This document shows, piece by piece, positions 45,673 through 57,254 of a stretch of DNA of 64,000 nucleotides. The stretch spans positions 42,982,719 to 43,046,718 of the forward strand of contig OX424560.1 in the NCBI GenBank assembly GCA_949152475.1, read 5' to 3'. The notes under the pieces were generated by a model. That model made no database searches. It had not been told where the DNA came from and saw nothing but the letters and a program-made list of their open reading frames with translations. A program made the translations under genes and the position numbers. This stretch comes from Terebella lapidaria. Taxonomy: Eukaryota; Annelida; Polychaeta; Terebellida; Terebellidae. The first letter of the stretch is position 1. Each line of letters begins with the position of its first letter.

Positions 45673-46988
45673 GTTTGTTTGTTTGTTTGTTTGTGTGCGC
45701 TCTACAGGCCGCAGTTCTCATTGGAAATTCATGAAATTTAGTAGAAAATTTCTAGGCTGAAATAGGAAGGTCCCAGACTCTTCGTTAAGCTCAAGGTCAA
45801 ATAACAAGGTCAAGGTCACGCAAAACGCCGAAAACACATAAAGGCTCATTATTCCAGTTCTAATCATCGTAGAGACTTCAAATCAAGTTCATATTGTAGA
45901 TATACTCGAGTTCTATCTTCTGTGACCATGACCTTGACATTTGACCTTGACCTTGAGAAGTTCGCCTGAGGTCGAAGTCAAGGTTAAGTACGAAGGTCGG
46001 CGCAGCATATCGAGTAGTACATTGTTGGAAAGGTCTTGAGTCCCTGATTCCAGTGATATCTCATTTTTGGCGCTGCGACGTAAACTGACGTCATAATGAC
46101 GTCATAAACGTCAAAAATCCGAAATTTCAAAGGGCCATAACACCGTCAATAGTGAATGGAATCCTTTGAAATTTGATATGCACTTTGACAGCATTGACTT
46201 CTACGAATTTAAGTGCAAAGGTCAAAGGTCAAGGTCAAGGTCATCGAAATCCCAGAAAAACACGTTTCCGGTAATAACATCTGTTTGAATCATTGTGGGC
46301 TCATGAAATTTGAACCATGTCATTCAGAAGAGGTATATCAATCAGACAAATATGTCAAATCCATGATTGACCTCGAATTTTGTCTATAATCTGACAAAGC
46401 TTAATCAGAATCTTATGAGGATTCTGGATTTTACAGATATTTTTAATGTTTTCATGGCTCCAATTTTCACAAATTTACTGAACATTCAATTCTGAAGCAT
46501 TTCATACAGTCAGGTGCAGTGTTATTTCTAGTTTATAATGCACTTTTCACATTTGGAATAAATTGAAAACTCGCCGAGATATCAAAGTAGAAAGAGCAGT
46601 GGGGTGAATCTGATTCTCAATCCGTTCACACAACAATAAGCTGCAGAAACGATTACCCCCTGTGGACATGTCCCCTTCTAAATATACACACTCGGTTGAG
46701 CAGTAGTACAGTATATCATATATGTATCCAAGTGCACATCTCATACAACAAAACAATTCTTTTGTTTTCAGACTCAGAGGTGTCCAACTGATATAATAAA
46801 GCCTAAAACTCATGTCTAAATACAGTCTGGGTCAAGCCACAGGCCACTTTATATCAGAACTATTGGGGATGACAAACAGGGGTTTGTGAGCACCGGGTTT
46901 GTGAGCATTGTGAGCACTGTTACAGGTTTATAGTACATGTAGTGCATTGCCTAAGGCCCAATAGCTTGTATATATGCACCAGATATTA

Positions 46989-47165
46989 TTACTTGACGAA
47001 ATCAAAGATTTTGTCAAGTATGTTGATCGGTTCCGTTTGTTACTTGACGAAATCAAAGATTTTGTCAAGTATGTTGATCGGTTCCGTTTGTTTGTTTGTA
47101 TGTATGTTTGTTTGTTACTTGACGAAATCAAAGATTTTGTCAAGTATGTTGATCGGTTCCGTTTG
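46989..47165 (+). repeat. Three palindrome blocks
   Basis: Blocks at 46989, 47040 and 47115, all with arms ACTTGACGAAATC and GATTTTGTCAAGT. The third is separated from the second by a TTTG/TATG spacer. Confidence 0.9.
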
Positions 47166-48508
47166 TTTGTTTGTATGTATGTTTGTTTGTTTGTTTGTTT
47201 GTTTGTTTATTTGTTTGTGTGCGCTCTACAGGCCACAGTTCTCATTGGAAATTCATGAAATTTGGTAGAAAGATTTTTGGCTGAGAAAGGAAGGTCCCAG
47301 ACTCTTTGTTAAGCTCAAGGTCAAATAGCAAGGTCAAGGTCACGCAAAACGTCGAAAACACATAAGTGCTCATAACTCCAGTTCTAATCGTCGTAGAGAC
47401 TTCAGATCAAGTGCATATTGTAGATATATTCGAGTTCTATCTTCCGTGACCTTGACCTTGACCTTTGACCTTGACCTTGAGAAGTTCGCCTGAGGTCGAA
47501 GTCAAGGTCAAAATACGAAGGTCGGCGCAGTATATCGAGTAGTATATCGTTGGAAAGGTCTTGAGCCCCTGATTCCAGTGATATCTCATTTTTGGTGCTG
47601 CGACGTAAACTGACGTCACAATGACGTATTAAACGTCAATAATCCGAAATTTCAAAGGGTCATAACATCGTCAATAGTGTATGAAATCCCTTGAAATTTG
47701 ATCTGCATTTTGACAGCATTGACCTCTACGAACTCAAGTACAAAAGTCAAAGGTCAAGGTCAAGGTCATCGAAATCCCAGAAAAACACGTTTTCTGTAAT
47801 AGCATCCGTTTGAATCATCGTGGGCTCATGAAATGTGAACCATGTCATTTAGAAGGGGTATGGCAATCAGATAAATATGTCAATTCCATGATCGACCTCG
47901 AACTGTGTCTATAATCTGACAAAACTTAATCAGAATCCTATGAGTTTTTTGGATTTTACAGATATTTTTTATGTTTTCATGACTCCAATTTTCACACATT
48001 TACTGAATATTAATTTTAAAGAATTTCCTTGCAGTCAGTTGCAGTGTTATTTCTAGTTTATGGTCCACTTTTCACATTTGGAATAACTTGAAAACTCGCT
48101 GAGATATCAAAGTAGAAAGAGCAGTGGGGTGAATTTGATTCTCAATCCGTTCAGATGCTAATAAGCTGTAGAAACGATTACCCCCTGTGGACATGTCCCC
48201 TTCTAAATATACACACTCGGTTGCGAAGTAGTACAGTATATCATATATGTATCCAAGTGCACATCTCAAACAACATTTCTTTTGTTTTTTGACTCAGAGG
48301 TGTCCAACTGGTATGATAAAGTCTAAAACTCATGTCTAAATACAGTCTGGGTCAAGCAACAGGCCACTTTATATCAGAACTATTGGGGATGACAAACAGG
48401 GGTTTGTGAGCACCGGGTTTGTGAGCATTGTGAGCACTGTTACAGGTTTATAGTACATGTAGTGCATTGCCTAAGGCCCAATAGCTTGTATATATGCACC
48501 AGATATTA

Positions 48509-48610
48509 TTACTTGACGAAATCAAAGATTTTGTCAAGTATGTTGATCGGTTCCGTTTGTTACTTGACGAAATCAAAGATTTTGTCAAGTATGTTGATCG
48601 GTTCCGTTTG
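48509..48610 (+). repeat. Two palindrome blocks
   Basis: Blocks at 48509 and 48560, array type. They sit between the first B and the second A unit. Confidence 0.9.
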
Positions 48611-49953
48611 TTTGTTTGTATGTATGTTTGTTTGTTTGTTTGTTTGTTTGTTTGTTTGTGTGCGCTCTACAGGCCGCAGTTCTCATTGGAAATTCATGAA
48701 ATTTAGTAGAAAATTTCTAGGCTGAAATAGGAAGGTCCCAGACTCTTCGTTAAGCTCAAGGTCAAATAACAAGGTCAAGGTCACGCAAAACGCCGAAAAC
48801 ACATAAAGGCTCATTATTCCAGTTCTAATCATCGTAGAGACTTCAAATCAAGTTCATATTGTAGATATACTCGAGTTCTATCTTCTGTGACCATGACCTT
48901 GACATTTGACCTTGACCTTGAGAAGTTCGCCTGAGGTCGAAGTCAAGGTTAAGTACGAAGGTCGGCGCAGCATATCGAGTAGTACATTGTTGGAAAGGTC
49001 TTGAGTCCCTGATTCCAGTGATATCTCATTTTTGGCGCTGCGACGTAAACTGACGTCATAATGACGTCATAAACGTCAAAAATCCGAAATTTCAAAGGGC
49101 CATAACACCGTCAATAGTGAATGGAATCCTTTGAAATTTGATATGCACTTTGACAGCATTGACTTCTACGAATTTAAGTGCAAAGGTCAAAGGTCAAGGT
49201 CAAGGTCATCGAAATCCCAGAAAAACACGTTTCCGGTAATAACATCTGTTTGAATCATTGTGGGCTCATGAAATTTGAACCATGTCATTCAGAAGAGGTA
49301 TATCAATCAGACAAATATGTCAAATCCATGATTGACCTCGAATTTTGTCTATAATCTGACAAAGCTTAATCAGAATCTTATGAGGATTCTGGATTTTACA
49401 GATATTTTTAATGTTTTCATGGCTCCAATTTTCACAAATTTACTGAACATTCAATTCTGAAGCATTTCATACAGTCAGGTGCAGTGTTATTTCTAGTTTA
49501 TAATGCACTTTTCACATTTGGAATAAATTGAAAACTCGCCGAGATATCAAAGTAGAAAGAGCAGTGGGGTGAATCTGATTCTCAATCCGTTCACACAACA
49601 ATAAGCTGCAGAAACGATCACCCCCTGTGGACATGTCCCCTTCTAAATATACACACTCGGTTGAGCAGTAGTACAGTATATCATATATGTATCCAAGTGC
49701 ACATCTCATACAACAAAACAATTCTTTTGTTTTCAGACTCAGAGGTGTCCAACTGATATAATAAAGCCTAAAACTCATGTCTAAATACAGTCTGGGTCAA
49801 GCCACAGGCCACTTTATATCAGAACTATTGGGGATGACAAACAGGGGTTTGTGAACACCGGGTTTGTGAGCATTGTGAGCACTGTTACAGGTTTATAGTA
49901 CATGTAGTGCATTGCCTAAGGCCCAATAGCTTGTATATATGCACCAGATATTA

Positions 49954-50130
49954 TTACTTGACGAAATCAAAGATTTTGTCAAGTATGTTGATCGGTTCCG
50001 TTTGTTACTTGACGAAATCAAAGATTTTGTCAAGTATGTTGATCGGTTCCGTTTGTTTGTTTGTATGTATGTTTGTTTGTTACTTGACGAAATCAAAGAT
50101 TTTGTCAAGTATGTTGATCGGTTCCGTTTG
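49954..50130 (+). repeat. Three palindrome blocks, copy of 46989-47165
   Basis: Blocks at 49954, 50005 and 50080 have the same internal spacing as the set at 46989, as expected from the block duplication. Confidence 0.9.
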
Positions 50131-51468
50131 TTTGTTTGTATGTATGTTTGTTTGTTTGTTTGTTTGTTTATTTGTTTGTGTGCGCTCTACAGGCCACAGT
50201 TCTCATTGGAAATTCATGAAATTTGGTAGAAAGATTTTTGGCTGAGAAAGGAAGGTCCCAGACTCTTTGTTAAGCTCAAGGTCAAATAGCAAGGTCAAGG
50301 TCACGCAAAACGTCAAAAACACATAAGTGCTCATAACTCCAGTTCTAATCGTCGTAGAGACTTCAGATCAAGTGCATATTGTAGATATATTCGAGTTCTA
50401 TCTTCCGTGACCTTGACCTTGACCTTTGACCTTGACCTTGAGAAGTTCGCCTGAGGTCGAAGTCAAGGTCAAAATGCGAAGGTCGGCGCAGTATATCGAG
50501 TAGTATATCGTTGGAAAGGTCTTGAGCCCCTGATTCCAGTGATATCTCATTTTTGGTGCTGCGACGTAAACTGACGTCACAATGACGTATTAAACGTCAA
50601 TAATCCGAAATTTCAAAGGGTCATAACATCGTCAATAGTGTATGAAATCCCTTGAAATTTGATCTGCATTTTGACAGCATTGACCTCTACGAACTCAAGT
50701 ACAAAAGTCAAAGGTCAAGGTCAAGGTCATCAAAATCCCAGAAAAACACGTTTTCTGTAATAGCATCCGTTTGAATCATCGTGGGCTCATGAAATGTGAA
50801 CCATGTCATTTAGAAGGGGTATGGCAATCAGATAAATATGTCAATTCCATGATCGACCTCGAACTGTGTCTATAATCTGACAAAACTTAATCAGAATCCT
50901 ATGAGTTTTTTGGATTTTACAGATATTTTTTATGTTTTCATGACTCCAATTTTCACACATTTACTGAATATTAATTTTAAAGAATTTCCTTGCAGTCAGT
51001 TGCAGTGTTATTTCTAGTTTATGGTCCACTTTTCACATTTGGAATAACTTGAAAACTCGCTGAGATATCAAAGTAGAAAGAGCAGTGGGGTGAATTTGAT
51101 TCTCAATCCGTTCAGATGCTAATAAGCTGTAGAAACGATTACCCCCTGTGGACATGTCCCCTTCTAAATATACACACTCGGTTGCGAAGTAGTACAGTAT
51201 ATCATATATGTATCCAAGTGCACATCTCAAACAACATTTCTTTTGTTTTTTGACTCAAGGTGTCCAACTGGTATGATAAAGTCTAAAACTCATGTCTAAA
51301 TACAGTCTGGGTCAAGCAACAGGCCACTTTATATCAGCACTATTGGGGATGACAAACAGGGGTTTGTGAGCACCGGGTTTGTGAGCATTGTGAGCACTGT
51401 TACAGGTTTATAGTACATGTAGTGCATTGCCTAAGGCCCAATAGCTTGTATATATGCACCTGATATTA

Positions 51469-51641
51469 TTACTTGACGAAATCAAAGATTTTGTCAAGTA
51501 TGTTGATCGGTTCCGTTTGTTACTTGACGAAATCAAAGATTTTGTCAAGTATGTTGATCGGTTCCGTTTGTTTGTTTGTATGTATGTTTGTTACTTGACG
51601 AAATCAAAGATTTTGTCAAGTATGTTGATCGGTTCCGTTTG
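51469..51641 (+). repeat. Three palindrome blocks
   Basis: Blocks at 51469, 51520 and 51591, array type. The spacer before the third is shorter than in the other triple sets and matches that before 8219. Confidence 0.9.
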
Positions 51642-52830
51642 TTTGTATGTTTGTTTGTTTGTTTGTGTGCGCTCTACAGGCCATAGTTCTTATTGGAAAT
51701 TCATGAAATTTGGTAGAAAGGTTTTAGGCTGAAAAAGAAAGGTTCCTAGTTCTTTGTCAAGCTCAAGGTCAAATAACAAGGTCAAGGTCACGCAAAACGT
51801 CGAAAACACATAAGTGCTCATGACTCCAGTTCTAATCGTCGTAGAGACTTCAAATCAAGTGCATATTGTAGATATGTTCGAGTTCTATCTTCCGTGACCT
51901 TGACCTTGACCTTTGACCTTGACCTTGAGAAGTTCGCCTGAGGTCGAAGTCAAGGTCAAAATACGAAGGTCGGCGCAGTATATCGAGTAGTATATCGTTG
52001 GAAAGGTCTTGAGCTCCTGATTCCAGTGATATCTCATTTTTGGTGCTGCGACGTAAACTGACGTCACAATGACGTATTAAACGTCAATAATCCGAAATTT
52101 CAAAGGGTCATAATATCGTCAATAGTGTATGGAATCCCTTGAAATTTGATATGCATTTTGACAGCATTGACCTCTACGAACTCAAGTACAAAAGTCAAAG
52201 GTCAAGGTCAAGGTCATCGAAATCCCAGAAAAACACGTTTTCTGTAATAGCATCCGTTTGAATCATCGTGGGCTCATGAAATGTGAACCATGTCATTTAG
52301 AAGGGGTATGGCAATCAGATAAATATGTCAATTCCATGATTGACCTCGAACTTTGTCTATAATCTGACAAAACTTAATCAGAATCCCATGAGTTTTTGGG
52401 ATTTTACAGATATTTTTTATGTTTTCATGGCTCCAATTTTCACACATTTACTGAACATTAATTTTAAAGAATTTCCTTGCAGTCAGTTGCAGTGTTATTT
52501 CTAGTTTATGGTCCACTTTTCACATTTGGAATAACTTGAAAACTCGCCGAGATATCAAAGTAGAAAGAGCAGTGGGGTGAATTTGATTCTCAATCCGTTC
52601 AGATGCTAATAAGCTGTAGAAACGATTACCCCCTGTGGACATGTCCCCTTCTAAATATACACACTCGGTTGCGAAGTAGTACAGTATATCATATATGTAT
52701 CCAAGTGCACATCTCAAACAACATTTCTTTTGTTTTTTGACTCAGAGGTGTCCAACTGGTATGATAAAGTCTAAAACTCATGTCTAAATACAGTCTGGGT
52801 CAAGCAACAGGCCACTTTATATCAGAAATT

Positions 52831-53134
52831 TTGGGCATGACGAACCGGCATAGCAACCGGCCCCATTCCCGGTTTTTAGCAGTAATTTCTTTCACGATCA
52901 AAGGTCCTGTGCATGCACCAGATATTTATGACAACAGAATCGCTCCCATCATAAGCAAAATTCCATGCTTCACTCTTTTGTCTTTTCGCACTCTAGCGTC
53001 CACAATTTTTGCGCTAGCATCCCCAAACTTCTTTGATGTACAGCTATCAGCCCTGTCACGGCACTGCACGTTTTTGAAAAAAATCGGTTAATTGATGACG
53101 TCACCAAAAATTCCTAAAAACTCGAAAAATCCCT
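52831..53134 (+). repeat. Satellite-leading linker
   Basis: 'gacgaaccggcatagcaacc' and 'cccattcccggtttttagca', then CACTCTAGCGTCCACAA and 'gcgctagcatccccaaact', up to TGACGTCACC. Same linker type as at 37736 and 43944. The 103-codon frame at 52780-53091 runs across it and shows no domain. Confidence 0.65.
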
Positions 53135-54190
53135 ATCTCTCATCATTAGCGAATTTTCAAAAATTCACACAGGAGTCATATTTAGTTCGATACCTCTGAA
53201 ATTTGACACATCGATGAATGATGATATCTTCCATCAAACCGCGAAGTTTTGTTTGGATCCATCGAACGTCAATGACGTCACGACGTAAAACGTCAATTTT
53301 TGAAATGGGGCTATATCTCAAAAGGTATTCGTCGTACAGAGAAGCGGATTGCACCACTGGAAAGCTCGTTGAATTCTGGTTTAGGATGGTGCTGTCCGAT
53401 ACTTTTCCGCCATGATAGATTTTGCGCTATGACGTCATAAACGTAAGGCCGGTCATATCAATTTTTCGACTTTTCAGCGAACATTTAAAATTACACTGTG
53501 CACTCAAATTTGAAGGTATTGGACTGTGATTATGAGAACATATGTGGCATATTATTACCCAGTCATATGCCGAGTTTCAACATGCCACGTGCAACGTCAA
53601 TGACGTCATGACGTAAAACGTCAATTTTCAAAATGGAGCTATATATTGAAAAGTATTCGTCGTACAGAGGAGCGCATCACACCATTGGAAAGCTCGTTGA
53701 ATTCTGGTTTAGGACGGTCTTGTTAGATACTTTTCTGCTATAATAAATTTTTCGCTATGACGTCATAAACGTAAGGCCAGTCATATAAATTTTTCGATAT
53801 TTCAGCAAACATTCAAACCTACACCGTGCACTCAAATTTGAAGGTATTGGACTATGATTATGAGACTATATGTGGCATATTAATACCCAGTCATATTCCA
53901 AGCTTCAACACGCTACGGGCAACGTCAATGACGTCATGATGTATAACGTCAATTTTCAGAATGGAGCTATATATTGAAAAGTATTTGTCGTACAGAGAAG
54001 CGGATTGAACCACTGGAGAGCTTGTTGAATTCTGGTTTGAGAGGGAGCTGTCCGAGACTTTTCCGCCATGATAGATTTTTCGCTATGACGTCATAAACGT
54101 AAGGCCGGTCATATAAATTTTTCGACATTCCAGCAAACATTCAAACCTACACCGTGAACTCAAATTTGAAGGTATTGGACTGAATGTCTA
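53135..54190 (+). repeat. 328-bp satellite array S6, three monomers plus part
   Basis: Leader monomer (CTCTCATCATTAGCGA) with core near 53273, then cores near 53602 and 53930, and a cut fourth monomer. These monomers share variants such as 'cctacaccgtg' with S3, so S3 and S6 form a subgroup. Confidence 0.85.
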
Positions 54191-54272
54191 TGCCTAAATA
54201 GCACGTTGTCTAATATAACCTGCAAAATTTCAGAGTCACATCTCAGAGGTCAAGGTCAGGATCAGTTCAGTA

Positions 54273-54306
54273 AACATTTCGTCAAGCTTACGACCTATGG
54301 TCGCTG
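54273..54306 (+). repeat. Head hairpin, CGACC stem (copy 2)
   Basis: ATTTCGTCAAGC is followed by CGACC (54291-54295), loop TAT and GGTCG (54299-54303). The 'aggtcaaggtcaggatc' flank (54247-54263) is shared with 38640-38655. Confidence 0.78.
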
Positions 54307-54470
54307 GTTTGTTTGTTACTTGCCGGAATCTGAAGATTTCGGCAAGTATGTTGGTTCGTTCGTGGATTTGTGGATTTGTGTGTTTGTTACTTGGCCAAAT
54401 GAAATTTGGTCAAGTATGTTGGTCGGTTGCGTTTGTTTGTTTGTTTGTTTGTTTGTTTGTTTGTTTGTTT
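54307..54470 (+). repeat. Two palindrome blocks of rare types and TTTG tract
   Basis: The block at 54316 has left arm ACTTGCCGGAATC, a 4-nt spacer TGAA and right arm GATTTCGGCAAGT. The block at 54387 has left arm ACTTGGCCAAAT and right arm ATTTGGTCAAGT. A clean TTTG tract follows (about 54430-54470). Confidence 0.9.
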
Positions 54471-55370
54471 GTCAGTAAGCACTCTAGCGTCCACAATTCC
54501 AGTTCTATCCTTCCCAAACTTGGTCGGAATCTTCTGTAGGACAATGGCTCGGACGAGTTCGAAGATGGGCATTCAAGGTCAAATATTCATGTCAAGGTCA
54601 TGCAAAATGTCGAAAACACATAAATGGCCATAACACCGGTTCTAATTGTCCTAGAAACTTCAAACTAAGTTCATATTTTAGACAAACTCGAGTTCTATTT
54701 TCCGTGACCTTGACCTTGACATTTGACCTTGACCTTGAGAAGTTCGCCTGAGGTCGAAGTCAAGGTCAAATACAAAGGTCGGCGCAGTATATCGAGTAGT
54801 ATATCGTTGGAAAGGTCTTGAGCCCCTGATTCCAGTGATATCTTATTTTTGGCGCTGAGACGTAAACTGACGTCACAATGACGTCATAAACGTCGAAAAG
54901 CCGAAATTTCAAAGGGTCATAACATCGTTAATAGTGTATAGAATCCCTTGGAATTTGATATGCATTTTGACAGCATTGACCTCTACGAATTAAAGTACAA
55001 AGGTCAAAGGTCAAGGTCAAGGTTACCGATATCCCAGAAAAACATGTTTTCGGTTATAACATCTGCTTGAATCGCAGCAGACTCCTGAAATTTGATCCAT
55101 ATGATTCAGAAGAGATATGGCAATCAGACGTGTATGACAAGTTCATGATTGGTTTTGAACTTGGTCGGCAAAATGAGGTCACATGAGCAAAACTTGAAGG
55201 TCAAATTTTCAAACTTACTGATACTTATCAAATAGTACATCAAATGGAAGGTATCAGTCCCCTGATACATACTGTTCCATGCTTTTTCAGATGTGACGTC
55301 TACTGACGTCACAGTGACGTCATAAACGTCAATTTTTCAAAATTTCAAAAGGCCATAGTGTCCGTAATTC
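54471..55370 (+). mobile_element. AGGTCA body, 'CAGTAAGCACTC' type
   Basis: The body starts 'cagtaagcactctagcgtcc' and runs through a forward cluster, reverse TGACCT cluster, TTTGGCGC, TGACGTCA pair, DR1 run and a second TGACGTCA pair near 55310. The first 110 bp recur at 59751-59860, where they follow a head instead of a palindrome. Confidence 0.7.
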
Positions 55371-55649
55371 TTTTTTGATTCTGATTAAATTATTCAAGTA
55401 TAATCTGTATGTCCATACACAGGCAGTGCACAACTTTCGTGACCCAAAGTCACAGGTCAAAGCCAAGGTCAAGGAATAGGTCAAAATCACATAAATGGCC
55501 ATAACTTCAGTTCTATATGTCAGGAAGATTTTAAATTAAATGCATACTGTAAAAAAAATCAAAGTCTATCTTCAGTGACCTTGACCGTGACCTTTGACCA
55601 TGACCTTGACCCAACCGCTCAAGGTCAAACTTTCATGAGAAAACAAAAT
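55371..55649 (+). repeat. Diverged AGGTCA body fragment
   Basis: 'ccatagtgtccgtaattc', weak forward AGGTCA run (55450-55480) and reverse TGACCT run (55578-55610). It resembles 2700-2960 but is more decayed. Confidence 0.55.
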
Positions 55650-56240
55650 TATCTCTGACTCTCAATTTGATGCTTGAATACGATGTATTGTTGGTCCCTT
55701 ATGCTCCACGTCAATTTTGAGTCTGATCGGATAAGCCATTGGGACGAAATTGACGTTCTTATGGCAACAAAGCTGGTCCCATTATAAGCAAAATCGCATA
55801 TCCCGAGCTATCTATACTGATAACTGCCTGAATGATGATTGTGAAAATCTGTCAGTAGACTGTCTTATAAGTGAGGTCAAGTTCTTCCAGTTAAAAAAAT
55901 TTCAAGGTCAAATGTCAAAGCCCGAGGTCAATATTGACCTTCAATTGAAAATCGTGTAGGTCACTATATCTCAACTGTTAACGAAAACAGGAACGCAAAA
56001 GTAAAACCAGAATGTTGTCTTCACCTAGCCTAGAAACATTTGTATTTACACCTAAGGCCTACGACCCATAGCCTTTCAAGTGCCTTGGTAAAATTTTACC
56101 TTAAAAATGACCTTGACTTTCACTTTTTAAAAATTTTGAAAGGTCTTCAAAAGTACTTTCCGAATCTGTTGCCATTTTAAAAATATGATGATATTTCACG
56201 ACACTATGACGTCAAACGTGATTTTAATTTGAATTAGAAC
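55650..56240 (+). repeat. 640-type repeat, old copy
   Basis: It keeps the order of the 640-type repeat: 'cttatggcaacaaagctgg', 'aggtcaatattgacctt', 'acctaaggcctacgac'. It has many substitutions and shortened ends, and its TGACGTCA pair has been lost. It is the most diverged copy in the window. Confidence 0.6.
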
Positions 56241-56755
56241 CTGTCGGTTCCCATAGTCATGTTGGAGTGTGCAGGTTGCATGCACCGCAAGCGCCCACCA
56301 CGACTCCGTCATTGTGAATATCTACGAGGAAACAATGTGTTCAATAACAGTATTATTCCTAGTTTATGATGCACTTTTCATATTTGCAATACATTGAAAA
56401 CTCACCGAGATATCTTCATGGAAAGAGCAGTGGGGGTAAATCTGGTCCCCAGACCGTTTATACACCAATAAGTTGTGGAAACGATTACCCCCTGTGCACG
56501 AGTCCCATTCTAACTATAATGATTCGGTCGTGTAGTAACACAATATACCTCGAATAATCTAAATATTTACTTCAAAACAACGTTGCTGTTGTTTTCTAAC
56601 TCAGTGATGTCCAGATGACACAGAGCCTAAAAGCCATGATGTATTTACTACAATTTCAGGCACGAAACACTCCTTATTATTCATACTATTGGCGATGACG
56701 AACCGGGTTCGAACCGGGTTTTTATAAATATCTTGTATATATGCATAGGATATTG
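56241..56755 (+). mobile_element. Old copy of the unit A 3' part
   Basis: About 100 bp of linker precede a diverged match to the last third of the 1379-bp unit (from 'tagtttatgatgcacttttc', near 56358), ending at a palindrome. A 1-bp gain in the G run near 56429 and many substitutions mean the antisense frame of the young copies is not kept. Confidence 0.65.
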
Positions 56756-56940
56756 TTACTTGACGAAATCAAACATTTAGTCAAGTATGTTGATCGGTTC
56801 TGTTTGTTACTTGGCCAAATGAAATTTGGTCAAGTATGTTGGTCGGTTGCGTTTGTTACTTGCCGGAATCTACGATTTCGGCAAGTATGTTGGTCTGTTC
56901 GTGGTTTTGTTTGTGTGTTTGTTTGTTTGTTTGTCTGTTC
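56756..56940 (+). repeat. Three palindrome blocks of three subfamilies
   Basis: The block at 56756 is a decayed ACTTGACGAAATC type (right arm CATTTAGTCAAGT, two mismatches). The block at 56807 is the ACTTGGCCAAAT type. The block at 56856 is the ACTTGCCGGAATC type with spacer TAC. A TTTG tract follows. Confidence 0.9.
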
Positions 56941-57254
56941 GCACTCTAGCGTCCAGAGTTTTTGTTCTAAAGCTTCGAAACTTCGTGTGCACATTGGCTG
57001 ACATTATGGGAAGAAAACGTCCTATTTTGGTGTGTCTAGGTCAAAGGTCAAGGTCAAGGTCACGCAAAAGGTCAAAATCGAAAAATCGCAATTACTGACG
57101 TTCTACATAGAATTATTTTTTCTAATTATTTTTGTATTTTTATTTGGTCAATTACACATCATATGGTGTATGTCCGATGGTCCTACGACCAAAACTCGCG
57201 ATTTGCGCCCCAGGTCGAAAAATTGGGGGTCACGAATTTGATTCTTTTTCCTGT
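56941..57254 (+). repeat. Short body before satellite S7
   Basis: CACTCTAGCGTCCAGAG, DR1/DR0 AGGTCA run (57038-57062), AT-rich part, then GGTCCTACGACC and 'aattgggggtcacgaattt'. It is nearly the same as 3462-3775, which follows a head rather than a palindrome. Confidence 0.65.

Larger units (their letters stand above)
45673..52830 (+). repeat. Higher-order repeat A-B-A-B-B, period about 2.96 kb
   Basis: Units alternate between type A (88-codon antisense frame at 46547 and 49512) and type B (65-codon frame at 48072, 51033 and 52520). The A-to-A distance is 2965 bp, B-to-B is 2961 bp, and the last B follows at 1487 bp. The first two B units share a TTTA interruption in their TTTG tract (near 47206 and 50167), so the A+B pair was duplicated as a block. 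Type B also occurs alone at 269-1569. Confidence 0.88.
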
